Assembly: GCA_013396635.1 (NCBI GenBank)
Contig: WBMW01005660.1
Location: forward strand, 666,507-730,506
Reading direction: 5' to 3'
DNA: 64,000 bases
DNA from: Penelope pileata
Taxonomy: Eukaryota; Chordata; Aves; Galliformes; Cracidae
Shown: positions 12,801 through 24,960 of the stretch, piece after piece
How positions within the stretch are numbered: the stretch's first letter is position 1
Layout: each line of letters starts with the position of its first letter
Notes under the pieces: model-generated
The model's database searches: none
What the model was told of the DNA's origin: nothing
What the model saw: the letters and a program-made list of their open reading frames with translations, nothing else
Translations under genes and position numbers: made by a program

Positions 12801-15800
12801 ATGGCTTTGAGGGAAATAAAATGGGCCCTCTCTGCTGGCCTTTCTTCAGGCAGGTAAAATATAGCAACTCTGACGTGGAATTAATTCATCCTTTCAGCAA
12901 GCAAACATCAGAATTCAAACAGGAGGAGGAGAGAGGAGGGAAAGCAGAGTGAACCTTAGAGGGCTTCATCTTTGTGTGGAAGCCTTGAGACTAACTGACC
13001 TGCCAGGAGACACATAGATTTACCAGATAGTCAAACATAGGCTTTAATAAAAACTTACAGCAAATTTCTTTCCAGAAATATTATAAAGAGCTAGAATGCT
13101 TCTAGAAACCAGAATACTTTATCAGGATCCTAAGAAGATCCATATAGTTCTTATACATACGTGCTTATGGTGAAAACAAGTATGTTATTTTGCAGATGTA
13201 TGATATTTTAAGATTGCTGAATTCTTAGTTGTAAAATGCTAGGAGTTTTATATAGACAAGATATGCTAGTGTATCTATGAATGTTATAATTTAAGTATAG
13301 TATGTAACTTGTTCAAATTTTAAACATCTGCACTGATAGCACTTTATATTTGAAAGGTGTCTAAAACTTAATAGAGTAATTAAAAGGTATTTCCACCAAA
13401 AAATACGGTTTTGACTTCAGGCAGAAATTTCTGTTTTTCATAATTGTTGTTTAAATCTCTGGGTTTTCATCAAACCTTTAATTTCAATGCTTTGGACTTT
13501 TACCATTGTGGGTTTTCTTTGTCCCATTTTCTTTTTCCCATTTTCTCTTTTCAATATCAATGAATGCAAAAAAAAAAGAAGGGAAGAAAAAAGAAAAGTG
13601 ATATCCAAGAACTTTCCTCATCTTTCATTTTTCCTTAAGAAGAGATTAAGAAAGTATAAAAAGTTGAAATGGAAATGAGAAGATGCTGGAAAGCTGTATA
13701 TCTTTTCTTTGAAATGCGCAGCTCGTATGTTTTGTATTCAGACTGTGTCAGCCTCCAGGCTAAGATACATCCTACGCAAACATCATTGTCAGTGCTGAAC
13801 TTTCATCTTATAGTGTGGATTCCCAAATTTTATATCAGTGAGCAATCAGTAAAACAAATATTTTGGAGTTCCTTACAAAAAGGACTGTTTCCTAATGCTA
13901 AAGGAATAGGCTCCTAAGGAAATGCTTAAGTGCTTAACAAAAAGTAACTTTATTCCACCTATCCTCTTCTGCAACTTCTGTTTACAGAAGTTATATTTGA
14001 CTCTATGTTCTCCATCTGCTCTGTTATGTCTGTCTGTATGTTTTTGCCTCACACATGCCTGCTTGAGATGCAAGGTAAGTTGCCCATCTCTCATTGGGAA
14101 GTAAGCAGGGAACATAAATAGTTTGTGCCTTATTAATAGTTAGAACTGGCACTCGAGATGGATTCTGCACTTTGCCTCCCTGCTTTTATGTTCCCTGAGC
14201 TTAATAGGTTTGTTTTTCACCACTGCTTCCTTTTTTTCTGGTAAAATACTGGCTTTCACTGTTAAAAATACCAGCGATGTGGCTCATTTACTTTCCTCTC
14301 ATTGCACATTTTAATCCTGAGCATCCTTAACCAAGAATGCTTTTTCTCCAGGTTCCATGATCTTTCCTCCTACCCTGTCTCTAGAAATCCTGCCTCTTGC
14401 TGTGGCTGTGAACAGTGAGGCAGCTTCTCTTGCAGCTGGTAGTGGAGGAGAGCATTAAGAAGGAAGGGCCAGGGAATTTATTCCCTACCAAAGGCGAGAG
14501 AGGACTTCCAGTGATGAAGCCCATGTTGACACCTGTCCTTGCACCATGCTGCATAAGTGCAAAGAGAAATGAGGAGCAGAGAAGCACTGAGACAATGTGA
14601 GGCTGAAAGCAGAAGGGTAAAGAGAAGTTTTATAGAGGAAAGACAGCTAAAAAGTGGGAAGAGAAAGAACACTTCAGGTAGTGATGACTCTTCCCAAACG
14701 AAGTGAAGGACGGAGGTTTCCTTATTCTCAATACCACCAAGGCACCAAAATGGTAGTTGAAGTGATTTAGGACTCCTTAGAGGGCAGAAAGCATGGTATA
14801 ATGTACTGAAAACTGTTGCCATATTCTAGTTAATCTACGTTTTGTTTCCACATTTTCAGCCCCAAGCAGTTTGAAGACTATTAAATACATCTGGAATATA
14901 TAAATGAATGAATAGACTGCCATTTGCAAATCCTCACCCAAAATGAAAGAATGTGGCTTCTTATTAAATGGGAGATTATTACTGTCCCAACATAGGCAGC
15001 AGTGTTAGCAATGAATCCAGCAGAATTAAGGAGCTTTCTGATTGCTTTGACAAATAGAGTGCTAATGTCTTTGATGAAAAATTACTTTTATCAAGGTCTT
15101 CCAAATATTTTCTCCTATTTCAACTGTATTTCAATCCCACTAGATGCAGGAATTCTAGTAGGCACTGGGACATTTTCTCAATATTATTGTGCAATTACTT
15201 TACTACCAGAGCTGGTCAAATATTAAACTCAGGCTACTTTTTAATGAAAAATGGTTTTTCAGTTGAAATCAAATAAATACTTTAATTATTTGTTTTTCTT
15301 TTAAGAGGAAAAAATAGAGGGTTTTTTTTTGTAAATATTTTTTTCTTTCAAGATTAAAGAAAGCCTAAACCCACACTGCTTTCATTTCTCAAAAAAATTT
15401 TTGTATTAACTCTCAGATATGGATTTACTGGTTAGAAGAGCTGTTAACCTGTCCCAGGTGCAGAGAGAGAAGAACTCCCACTTTTTGACAAAAAAAAAAA
15501 CACAGTCCATCATCACCTGTAATGTCCACCGTGGGAAATACATTAGAGAGCTCCTTAGTACTTGACTGGACAATAGGGCCAAGCAGTTCCAGCATTGTGC
15601 CTCCGGGCCACCAGCACCTGCCCCTGCATGGGGCTCAGCTGAGACAGCTCCTCTGTCCCATTGCCCACTCCTTCTCCCCTGGGCTGAGTGAAGGAGCAGC
15701 CTTCTTTTAGTGAAGGAGAACGGGTAGAGAAGATTTCCTGAAAGATCAAGGGGCAGTTCTTAGTGCTCCCACTTACGTAAAGTGTACAAATCATTTACAG

Positions 15801-15957
15801 TTCTCCTATCTTGGTTCTCTGTAAAACAGTCAGTGCTTCCCTGCCTTACAAGAGTGTTAGAGACTGATTGGTGTTTGCCAGGTTCCCAGCTGTTGCGTGA
15901 GAGTGATGGAGTGAGTGTCTGTGCAGATGGCGGTTGTGGCACCCAGGTTTGTTGTAC

Positions 15958-16003
15958 GTCCGTAGCCTCCATGAGGTCATGTCCGTAGCCACCATGAGGT
16001 CAT
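15958..16003. repeat. Two-copy 23-bp tandem repeat containing AGGTCA
   Basis: Units 15958-15980 and 15981-16003 differ at one base. Each contains the nuclear-receptor half-site AGGTCA, at 15974-15979 and 15997-16002. The 17-bp gap between the half-sites does not match standard receptor spacing (0-5 bp), so a receptor-binding role is speculative. Confidence 0.9.
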
Positions 16004-19000
16004 CCACCAGTGTTGCTAGAGTCTTTTGAGCTCCTTAACCCAGTCTGAAGGCTGACTGGAGGAGTAGACTAAAGTGCCAGTTCCTGTTAGCTTTTTCAAT
16101 CTTGTTGTTATTCCTAAATGTGTTGTGACTTTTCCTAGGAAGGGGAGGTTGGAAACAGTCCAGGAACTCCTTCCCAAGTAGTACTGTGATCTGCCTGGCT
16201 CCGTAATCTACTGTTACCTCCTTTCTGCTTCCTAAGATATGCCTAGCTGAAGGCATGCCATGAATCCTTGAATCCCAATCACATGAGTCACTGCGATGCA
16301 TGCTACAAACCCTGGGCTTACATTCATGGCCCCTGTCTAAAGTTGCCCTGGAGCTGAAGTCCATTAGTTCTAATTCCCAGCTGCTCTCTGCTTTCAACAG
16401 CAGGGAGAGGTCAGAACAAGAATAAATTTCTCAGGCAACAGCCCAAATATTCTTCTGGTTTTTTTGTGTTTCCTCTAGCATGTCTACATTGACATTTACA
16501 GAGGCAGATGCACTCATATTTGATAAAACTATCTGAAATAGTTTGCTTTCATTGGGTGCTTAAACTATTGGATGTTTTCCATGTGATTTTCTTCTCCTGC
16601 TGCCATGAATGTTGAGGTCACTACCTTCAAACTCTGGTGTAGCTGTGGACCTCACACCAGGACTCTTCCAAGTTTGACCTCCTGACATCTGAGAGGTGTG
16701 GCGATGTGGGCCGGGCCCAGTCACATTCCAGCACAACGTCCATCTCGGATTTCCTGTTGCTCTGGTGTAGACAAGATGCTCTTTGTTTCTTTGCATGCGT
16801 TTCTTCACTGATAAAGTGCTTTTACATATATTTCTTTTCCTATCATCTCACAGAAATGTAGTAAAGGATAAATGGAGCTTTTATAGAGCATAGAGACAAT
16901 TAAAAGTTTTAATTATTGATAAAACTGAAGTATATTACTATCATAAGGAATTATACTATAGTAATCCCTGCTAGACTAGGGGTTGTCTGGGGTCTCAACA
17001 TACTTCTTGCCCGTGTTTGTTAAAAGGGCTGGGTTTTCTGATTCTGTTTTGCTTTTTTGTTTGCAGTAGAATGGCAACACAGTAAAATGGTAACTGTTAT
17101 TCCTGAGATAAGAGGGCAGGGTTATGCATACCCTAGAGTTACCTGTCAAAAGTTTAGGATTCATCAAAGGACCGTAATGTACTTTCAAGCCTTTTAATAG
17201 TAGTTCTGCAGCTCTTGGGCATTTCAACCATGTGGCAATCTTTTCCTTATGTTTTAATTTTACTCTGGAGTGAAGAGTGTTAAGAAGTTTGTTTAGGGCT
17301 AAAAAAGATTCCTAAACAAAATACCCCCCAGTTTAGTAGGCTAACAGGTCAAGTAATTATAATGCTAATACCAGTCAACTGCCAGATGCTTTTGCAATGC
17401 AAAGTGTAGTAGCACACTAAGGGCATGGCCTTGTAGCTGCAGCGGAGGAGGAGGAACAAAAGGGACGAAGTTCACAGTCTGGCATCGATGTATGTCATGT
17501 AACCTGTTTATCAGGTGCTGTTGCCAGTAAAATGGGCCAGGTTCAATTGTTTTGGTATTCTTGCTGAAAATAACACTGGCTCAAGACCCCACATAGACAC
17601 TTGCAGGAATGAATTACATCTGTGGGTGTCCCGAGTAAGCAGTGCTTAGCTACTTGAAGGCAGTGGCTCCACAGATGGGACATTATCAGGATTCGTATGT
17701 ATTTTAGAACAAGGACAAACACTTTCTTGCATACTCTGCTGGTTAACACTGCGATCCTTCTCATTCTAAGCATGTATATGCGTGATTTAATGTGATACCA
17801 TTTGTACAAAGTATGCCACCCTCTTGAGACCCTTGTATTTATCTGCTTTCAATTACATTTGAAGTATTCAGAAAGTCTCCTATACTAATCCCGTCCAACT
17901 TGGAAGCCACATAGCTCATGCATGAGACTGTCAAACATGAGTAGTTGCAGATGTCAATGCACTGGTGGCACAAGTCCAGGGAGATAGATCAAGCCTTAGT
18001 CACTGAAAAATACATGCCAACACATCTCAGATACATTGCATTGTAGCACCTCATAAGGAAAACGTGTTGTGACAGGAAATCAATAACCTTTTGGAGGTGA
18101 TCTGTTTTTGAAATATTCTTGATTAATTATGCCAGGGTGTGTTTGGCAACATTGCCTAATCCAGCGTTAACCTAATGCTTTTTGCATGAAGCACTGTTGT
18201 AACTAGTCTCATAAGTCAAGTCTGATGGTTCAAGTCAGGTTTAAAGGGTCAGCTTATAGATTTTGTAATGTCTTTGTGTCTGACATTGCTGCTTTTACTA
18301 CGGTGTGTAGGCTTTTACTATCAATCAAAATCACAATTGTTTTAACATGAACAATAGCATTTAGGACAAATTGCATCCGAAGCACAGTGGTCTCCCAAAT
18401 AATGCCATATAGATTAAAGTAGGTAGGGAATGTCAGTGTGTTTTTGCTACAGAAAACCTTAGTTCAGGATGTTTCCTGGTCTTGTTTGCTGAAGTGCCTC
18501 CTTTGCAGAGGAAAGGCAGCTCCAGGGGATGCACAGGCAGGAACGTACCTCTGTCTGTCTTCTCCCACCTTCCTGCACAGCCTCATGTCCCCCTTAACAA
18601 GGTTTCCAACCATACCTGTTGTCCCCCAATAAATGCAGGGCCCCAGCCCCTCCTGCCTTCCCTGCAAACCCACCTCACTTTCTGCACCCCAGCACGTGCC
18701 AGTGCCTCACTCACTGAACGAAGTTGCAGATGAGTTCCAGTGACCATGTGATAGACCAAAATGTGACCTTTGGCTACCTCACCTGCACAACACCCAATAA
18801 ATCCAGCTCCTCAGTAACCACTTCCAAGATTTAAAATTTCTGAGTAGCATCAAAGAGCCACCATTTGAAAAAGAAACTGCCAAAGAATGGATTCTTGATT
18901 TTCCCAAATGTGGAATTTCTTTCCCCAGATTACACTGGCCTGAAGCCCAGGACAAGCAGTATTCAGTCCTGGACCAGAGACAGACTCTAATTCCAATGTC

Positions 19001-22000
19001 TTCAGGTTAGAAAGAAGATCCTTTTGCTATCATGATGCCAAAAATATCCTTCTGTGAAAGCCTTAGTGCTAGCTGTGGGGGAATGCCAGACACTAAAATT
19101 TAACACGGCACATTTAATTTATAGATAAACTTTTCATGTCAGTTTAAGAGATTTAGAAAGCATCTTGATACAAATTATTTTCTCCTTTTGAGGCCTGTGT
19201 AATTAGACTCATGATATGGAAGGAGCTGGCTTTTCAAGAAGAGGAATACTATTTTCCATATGAGTAAAATTGTTTTAAACCATTGTTAAAATACATCTGC
19301 AAGCTTTCTTTAGTGACATTTGTGCTAGGAATACATGAGGCTTAAATGAATTTACTAGCACTTCTTCAGCATGACCTGCATAAACACCCAGCAATCGTTC
19401 ATGCAAATTAAATCTTTGTGATACACATAAGTCTGCACATCTATATCTATAAACATTGATTTTAAGGATAATTGTGAGAAGTAAGGAAACATTTCTTTGC
19501 CTGGATAAACCTTTTAGCAAATGGTAGATTGGGAAGTTCTAGGGCAAATGGTTTAACTGGTAAGAGGCAAATAAGCTGAACAAAATATGTTGAAAAATAC
19601 TTTGCCAAATATTGTGATCTTTAGTGGCATGTTTTTTCTAATGATTTCGTGGCAAAAAGAAGGACTGGAGGTTGAAAGTAAACTGGGGCTCGCAGAGTTT
19701 GCTCAGCTGCAGCTGAGCACACAGAAGCGGAGCTGTGTTTGTTGCCTTGTATTGTGAAAGTCTCCATAGAGTAATGCAGGGCACGCTGCTGGGAGCTGGC
19801 TGGGAAGCTCAGGCACATCGCTGAAGGAACAGAAAGTCTGACTAAGGGATCCCAGCAAAGGGGTGACTTATATGACATTGTACTTTTCTTGTGTTTAATG
19901 ATGTCTGGATATGTGACATGCATTAAAAGCATTCGTATCGAATTATTTAGAGGTGAGGAAAATTAGGCTGACATCGTGGACTGGGCCTGAGGAGTAAGAT
20001 GTGGTCCTCCATTCCTCCGTGGCTACCCTATGTGACCTTGAGCAAGGCTTTCCATCTGTCTCCTCCTTCTGCAAAATAGGGCATCCTGCCTCTATGGTGC
20101 AGGACAAATCTCAGGGTATGTTTAGTAATGCTTTTGAGGTGCAGAAGTGCCTCAGTGATTGGCACTGTAGAAATTCTCTGGATAAGCACCTATATATAAC
20201 CTCCATGGCACTAATAGTCACAGGGGTGAGATCGGACTGACAGTGCTGCTTCAACATATCGTATACACTGCATATGTCAGAAACGAGGAGAACAAACATG
20301 TCAACATTAGGTATGTGTGGATAAAGTGATTCAATCCCAATTAAGTAAGATATACCATGCCCCCTGTATTTCTCTACAGAAAAGAGAAGGGGTAGCATTA
20401 AATAGGAAGTCTTAATTTTCTTTTCAAAGATCTCAACACTCTTATATTGATTACAAATGGTTATCTCTGGCTCGTGTGTGTTTTGTGGCATGATATGATA
20501 TTAGTCTTTGTTTGGATCATTGAATACTTCTTCCTCTCTCCAACCTACAATAATAATTAATGAGCTGTCTGTGGCTGCCTTGGAGTGCATCCTGTGCATC
20601 AGTGTGTCTCAGTTAATAGTCATAATTTCTCATTTGTAAAAGGAAAAGTGCTACCAGCACTTTCAGTCTCAGAAGGGTCCAGACTCACTCAAGGATTCCA
20701 ATTTATTATGCACCCAGTTCTGATATCCTGCTGCTCTCTTTATGGATTAGGCTGCCTTGGTGGAAGGTATCATCCTTCAGATGACACATAAATACTCACT
20801 TGCCAGCTGTTCTTTTCTCAGAAGTTTCTCAACAAGTAAATCATGATCGTGCCCCTCATTTTACTAGTTTCCGATCTGGTTCTCCACTTTACTCCTACAG
20901 GAGCATACAGAAAAAGCAGCTTTATTACTGCTGTTAATCTACAAATGGTGCTGACTACAACTGTAGACATTTTTAGAGTGAATACACTGAATTAAAGGGG
21001 AATGGGCATAGGTTATTTTGTTGATTGTTTCCATAAAGCCTTTAATCTCAAGGTGTTGCACAAACTCCTGGGCAGTAAGAAGGAGATGTAGATGGGTTGC
21101 TTCACTCGTTCTGACATGCAGCAGCTGTTTAACAACACATAATCTGGTTGTGAGCTCAGAAAAAGAGGAGAAGGATAGCATCTACTGATGCTGGTCTTAA
21201 AGGTAATTCTGCACAGCCTTTGCAGATCAGGTCTGGGTGACTTAGTGGGAAGATAGCGCTGCCATGGGTTGTGTGAAGGACCGACACTAATGCACAAAGC
21301 AGTCGATTTAGCGCCTTTTAAAGAGCTTTAAAGTTCCCCTTAAGGCACAGCTTAGGGAGGAGAAAAGGCTAGGCGAAGTACTGATGAAAACAATGTTAAA
21401 AAAAGCAGCACTTACTAGTTGGAAGATAAAGCGTACAATCAGGCTTTCAAGAGCAAGCATTTAATTTGTCTGAAGATTATTACAGAACTCATTCTTAATG
21501 TACTTCATTTGCATAAAATCTCTTCTTGCAGCTACCTGTTGCAGTACATTCCTAGAACAGGGAAGTGCAGTCCTCCGTCCCAGTTTGTCAAGCCAGTATT
21601 TCCAATGTGCTGCCTATCCATAATGGGACCTTTCAGTCGAAGATGTCATTAGGCACATGCACACATGTGAGGGGCAGTGCGTACTTTCAAAGTGCCTTTT
21701 GAATACTCGTTAGTGAATGTGCCTTTCAAACAGAGTTTCCCCCGGAAAGCAGTTGCAGTGGTTTGAGGGACGGACCCACACGCAGCCCTTGGGCTGGGGT
21801 TTGCAGTCATTCATATCTGTGAAAGCTTTTTTGTAGTAAAAATATCTTATCCAGACAGGATTGCTTGCTCATACTAGCAGTTTACTATTGTCATAATACT
21901 ATACTAGTCATTATACTGTAATTGTGAAGTTACCCTTTAAGATTTTAAATGATTTGGAATGACAGCTTCTGCTACAGTGGCTAATCATCCTCACCATTTA

Positions 22001-24530
22001 AACCTCCTTGTTATTTGAACCTCCTCATGCCTGAGTCTTCCCTGAAGTGAGCGCCTGGAGATTCTTTGACAAGCAGGATGAGAAGTGTTGTGCTCTCCTT
22101 CCTAGGGCTGTACCGAGTCTGATGGTGATTGAATGGGATCAGTCCAAGAGATACCAGTTGGGCATCTTTGGTTGGCATTGCATGCTTTTTAACAAGAAGG
22201 CACCAATCTTACTGTCTAATCATCAGCTTCCAACTGGCCAAAGTTTGCTCAGAAATCAGCTGGCAAAAAAGGTAGAGGTATGACATTTCTGGCCTTCTGC
22301 AGCTTTCCTGCTCCTGGTGGATCTCACTCCAACCACATTAGAGCCCTACTCACCTTTCCCAGATCTTCGACCAGTGCCAGTCTGGTTCGTGTTTGGTATT
22401 TATAGCTCCAGAGTGCTTGGAGACAGTTCTGTTTGACATAAGGTATCCCTGCTTGCAAAAGGTCATGTTTTTTAAATTAAGGTTTTTGGAGAGGATGAAA
22501 TGTAGGAAAGGGAAGTTTTATCTTTCTTGAAGTTTGGGTAAAGAATCTGAAAAAGCTTTTTTAAGTGGCAGTTTCACTAGAATAGCTTAAACTAAAGTTC
22601 ATCCTGTGGATTTTTAAAACTGCGGTGCTTGCAAGTAGCACCTGCATTTGCTATAACTGATTAAGATTAAAGATACATGTCTCTGTTTTTAATCCTTACA
22701 CTTGTAACTGCACTGTGCTTTTTGACAGGATTTTGTTACATGAACTCTTCAGTGCTGTAGCCTATTATCCTCTTTCTTTCCTTATCTTTAGAAAAGAGTG
22801 GAATTTAGGAAAATAATGACCTATTTTATCATAACCACAGGAGAAAGGAAAGGAAAAAAAATTCTGGATTAGGCAGCAGTTAGTGAAATTATTTTAACTA
22901 CATTTTAATTGGCAAGCTATTGAGTTGTTATCATTAGTGAAGAGCATATCAACAAGAAGCATCTGAAGTGGCAAACATTTCAGTTGAGAAATACGGTTCA
23001 AAAGCACTGCAATCATCATGCATGTTGTAAGCCGTTAAGACTAAGTGCCTGGATCACGAGAATATGTGATACAAGAATTAGCAAGGGTGGGTTTTGGAGT
23101 TAAAAGTCTTTGCTGTCTTCTGTTTGTACCTCTAAAGAGGTTATGGAGCCAGAGCTGGAGACATCTGAACAGCCTTGTGCTGGGTGGCTTTGGGGGGCTG
23201 TGCCTGAGGTACTGGTCTCTGTCTGGAGACCTTTCTCATCCAGATGCAAGGCTTAGAAGGGGATCTCCAGGGTTCGCATTGCTGTCTGTCCCTTTTAATG
23301 GACTCTGAAGGTACCGTGCAGTCAACAGAACTCTCCTCTAATAGTGGGCGCCTCTGTCACCCGCCTCATGTAAAACATCCATGCGTTCCCTTGATGCTGT
23401 TTTATGCTGTTTAAAGGGATGGGGGCAGAACAAGTTGTTAAAAGATGAAGATATTGAAAGCTCCCCTTACTGCTGTTTTATCCACCTGACATTCTCCAAA
23501 TGCCAGTCATTAATTATTAATGTATTGGAAATCAGAGCAGTTATCCGATTCAGATTATGTTACATTTGTGAGCCAGAGCACTTCTGTCATCTCATCATTT
23601 CCCATCCAAACAATTCTTCCTTCCCTGCCCTTGTTAAAGGCTCAGTACCCCACTCTTTTTCCTCTCATTTGAACCTGTTATCCACGCAAGGGTATTTCTA
23701 TTCCATGTCTGTCTTGCCTTCATATTATTGTAACTACTACAGACTCACCAGTCTGGCCATCCATCACCCAGCACTACCTGTGCACATCCAATATCTAATG
23801 GTGGATCATGGCCAACACAAGCCATAACTTTCTTTTCCAGCCATAATGTGGGTCCAGGGTGGCACAGCGGGGTATGTTTCTGGAGTCCTCAGTAGCGCAA
23901 GTTCTAGGTGAGGTGTGTATTCAGAAATGATGGGGTTTATTTCATGGCATGCTTGTGATTATGTGTATTTTCATGCCTGCCAGCACTCTGAGATCTAGAC
24001 ATCAAGTGTTGGGGCAGGCTAGATGCAATTTTTCATTCTGCTGACATTAATTGGATGAGCAGACCTTCTCAGAAGGGACAGTGTAGGAAATGTGTATGGA
24101 AAAATGACAAAATAAGGACTTTCACAGCTGAATAAAGACAAGTGGCTGAAAATGGTTTTTACAGCTCTGGCTTTCATATGTTTCATTTGGGAATCTAAAA
24201 CCATTTTGCACAACAACTAACAAATTAAGATTCACAACACCTTCCCGAGGAAGATAACTGTTCCTGCCTTGCAGGTGTAGGAACAAAGGCATTGGGGCTA
24301 TCATTAGGAAATATGTCCCGTTTTCGAGACCACAGATTGAGATACATTTAAATCTAACTCTTAGAAGCCTTAACCACCTCCATTTATATTCGTTCATTTG
24401 GCATTGTTTGTACCTAGAGCCTCTGAAAATCAGGTGCATTGCCTCTTAACTTGGATGGTCAAAGTAACTTAAGCAACGTGGCAAAGATCACAGTGCAATT
24501 GCAGGGCTGAACTGGGACAGGGACCCAGTG

Positions 24531-24560
24531 CCTTCATGCCATGTCCCTTCATGCCACGTC
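24531..24560. repeat. Two-copy 15-bp tandem repeat
   Basis: CCTTCATGCCATGTC is followed by CCTTCATGCCACGTC, one mismatch, about 285 bp upstream of an AIG1 exon. No function is apparent. Confidence 0.9.
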
Positions 24561-24844
24561 CTGTTTCCACTCACTGCATGTTCCCCTTGGATACCTGGCC
24601 AACAAGAAAAGCGTGTTCTGCTCACTCAGTTTTCCCCTGCTCTCTCAAACAATTGGACATTATAGAGGTAATATTAAGCATTTGGGTTATTAACCTGCTT
24701 TATAGAATCATTTTAACCTTTCTTTCTAACCATCAAGAAATTGTCTACAGGTTTTTGTGATTAAGTTTCTTATTGCAGAACTAGCATAGAAATGCAGTGA
24801 AAATCATTTGTATCACCTGTTTTTCCCCTGTTTTGTTTTTTTAG

Positions 24845-24960
24845 CATACAACAGTTTTGCCCTTTATATTAATCGAGATGAGAACAACACATCATCAGTA
24901 TCCCAGCAGGAGCTGTGGACTGGCTGCAGTGTGCACCTTCGCTGTTGGCTATATTTTATG
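24845..24960 (+). CDS. AIG1: AIG1 coding exon with catalytic histidine (antepenultimate coding exon)
   Basis: This exon encodes 38 full codons plus two bases of the next. AIG1 is a multipass membrane hydrolase of the AIG1/FAR-17a family that cleaves bioactive fatty-acid esters of hydroxy fatty acids (FAHFAs), using a threonine and a histidine. The product begins HTTVLPFILIEMRTTHHQYP and continues through SRSCGLAAVCTFAVGYIL, close to human AIG1. The first codon, CAT at 24845-24847, corresponds to human catalytic His134; the catalytic Thr43 lies in an upstream exon outside the window. It is preceded by a long pyrimidine tract ending TTTTTTTAG and followed by donor GTAAGG. It ends in phase 2 and joins in frame to 32115. 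It includes a hydrophobic segment that continues into the next exon as a membrane helix. The reading frame has no start codon at its beginning, as expected of an internal exon. Confidence 0.95.

Larger units (their letters stand above)
1..24844 (+). other. AIG1: AIG1 intron upstream of the catalytic-His exon (5' end outside window)
   Basis: This stretch precedes the first AIG1 exon seen. I searched by eye for the preceding AIG1 exon, which should encode the conserved Pro-Gly-Trp-Leu-Asn-His-Gly stretch just before the catalytic His, and did not find it. The whole 24.8 kb is therefore most simply one large intron, as expected for a gene that is very long in vertebrates. Apart from the repeats listed separately it is unremarkable AT-rich DNA with scattered short chance reading frames. 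A missed small or alternative exon cannot be excluded by reading alone. Confidence 0.7.

Noticed and set aside
23381..23827. 148-codon open frame on + strand
   Set aside because: It lies inside the AIG1 intron, has no known motif, and its length is compatible with chance.
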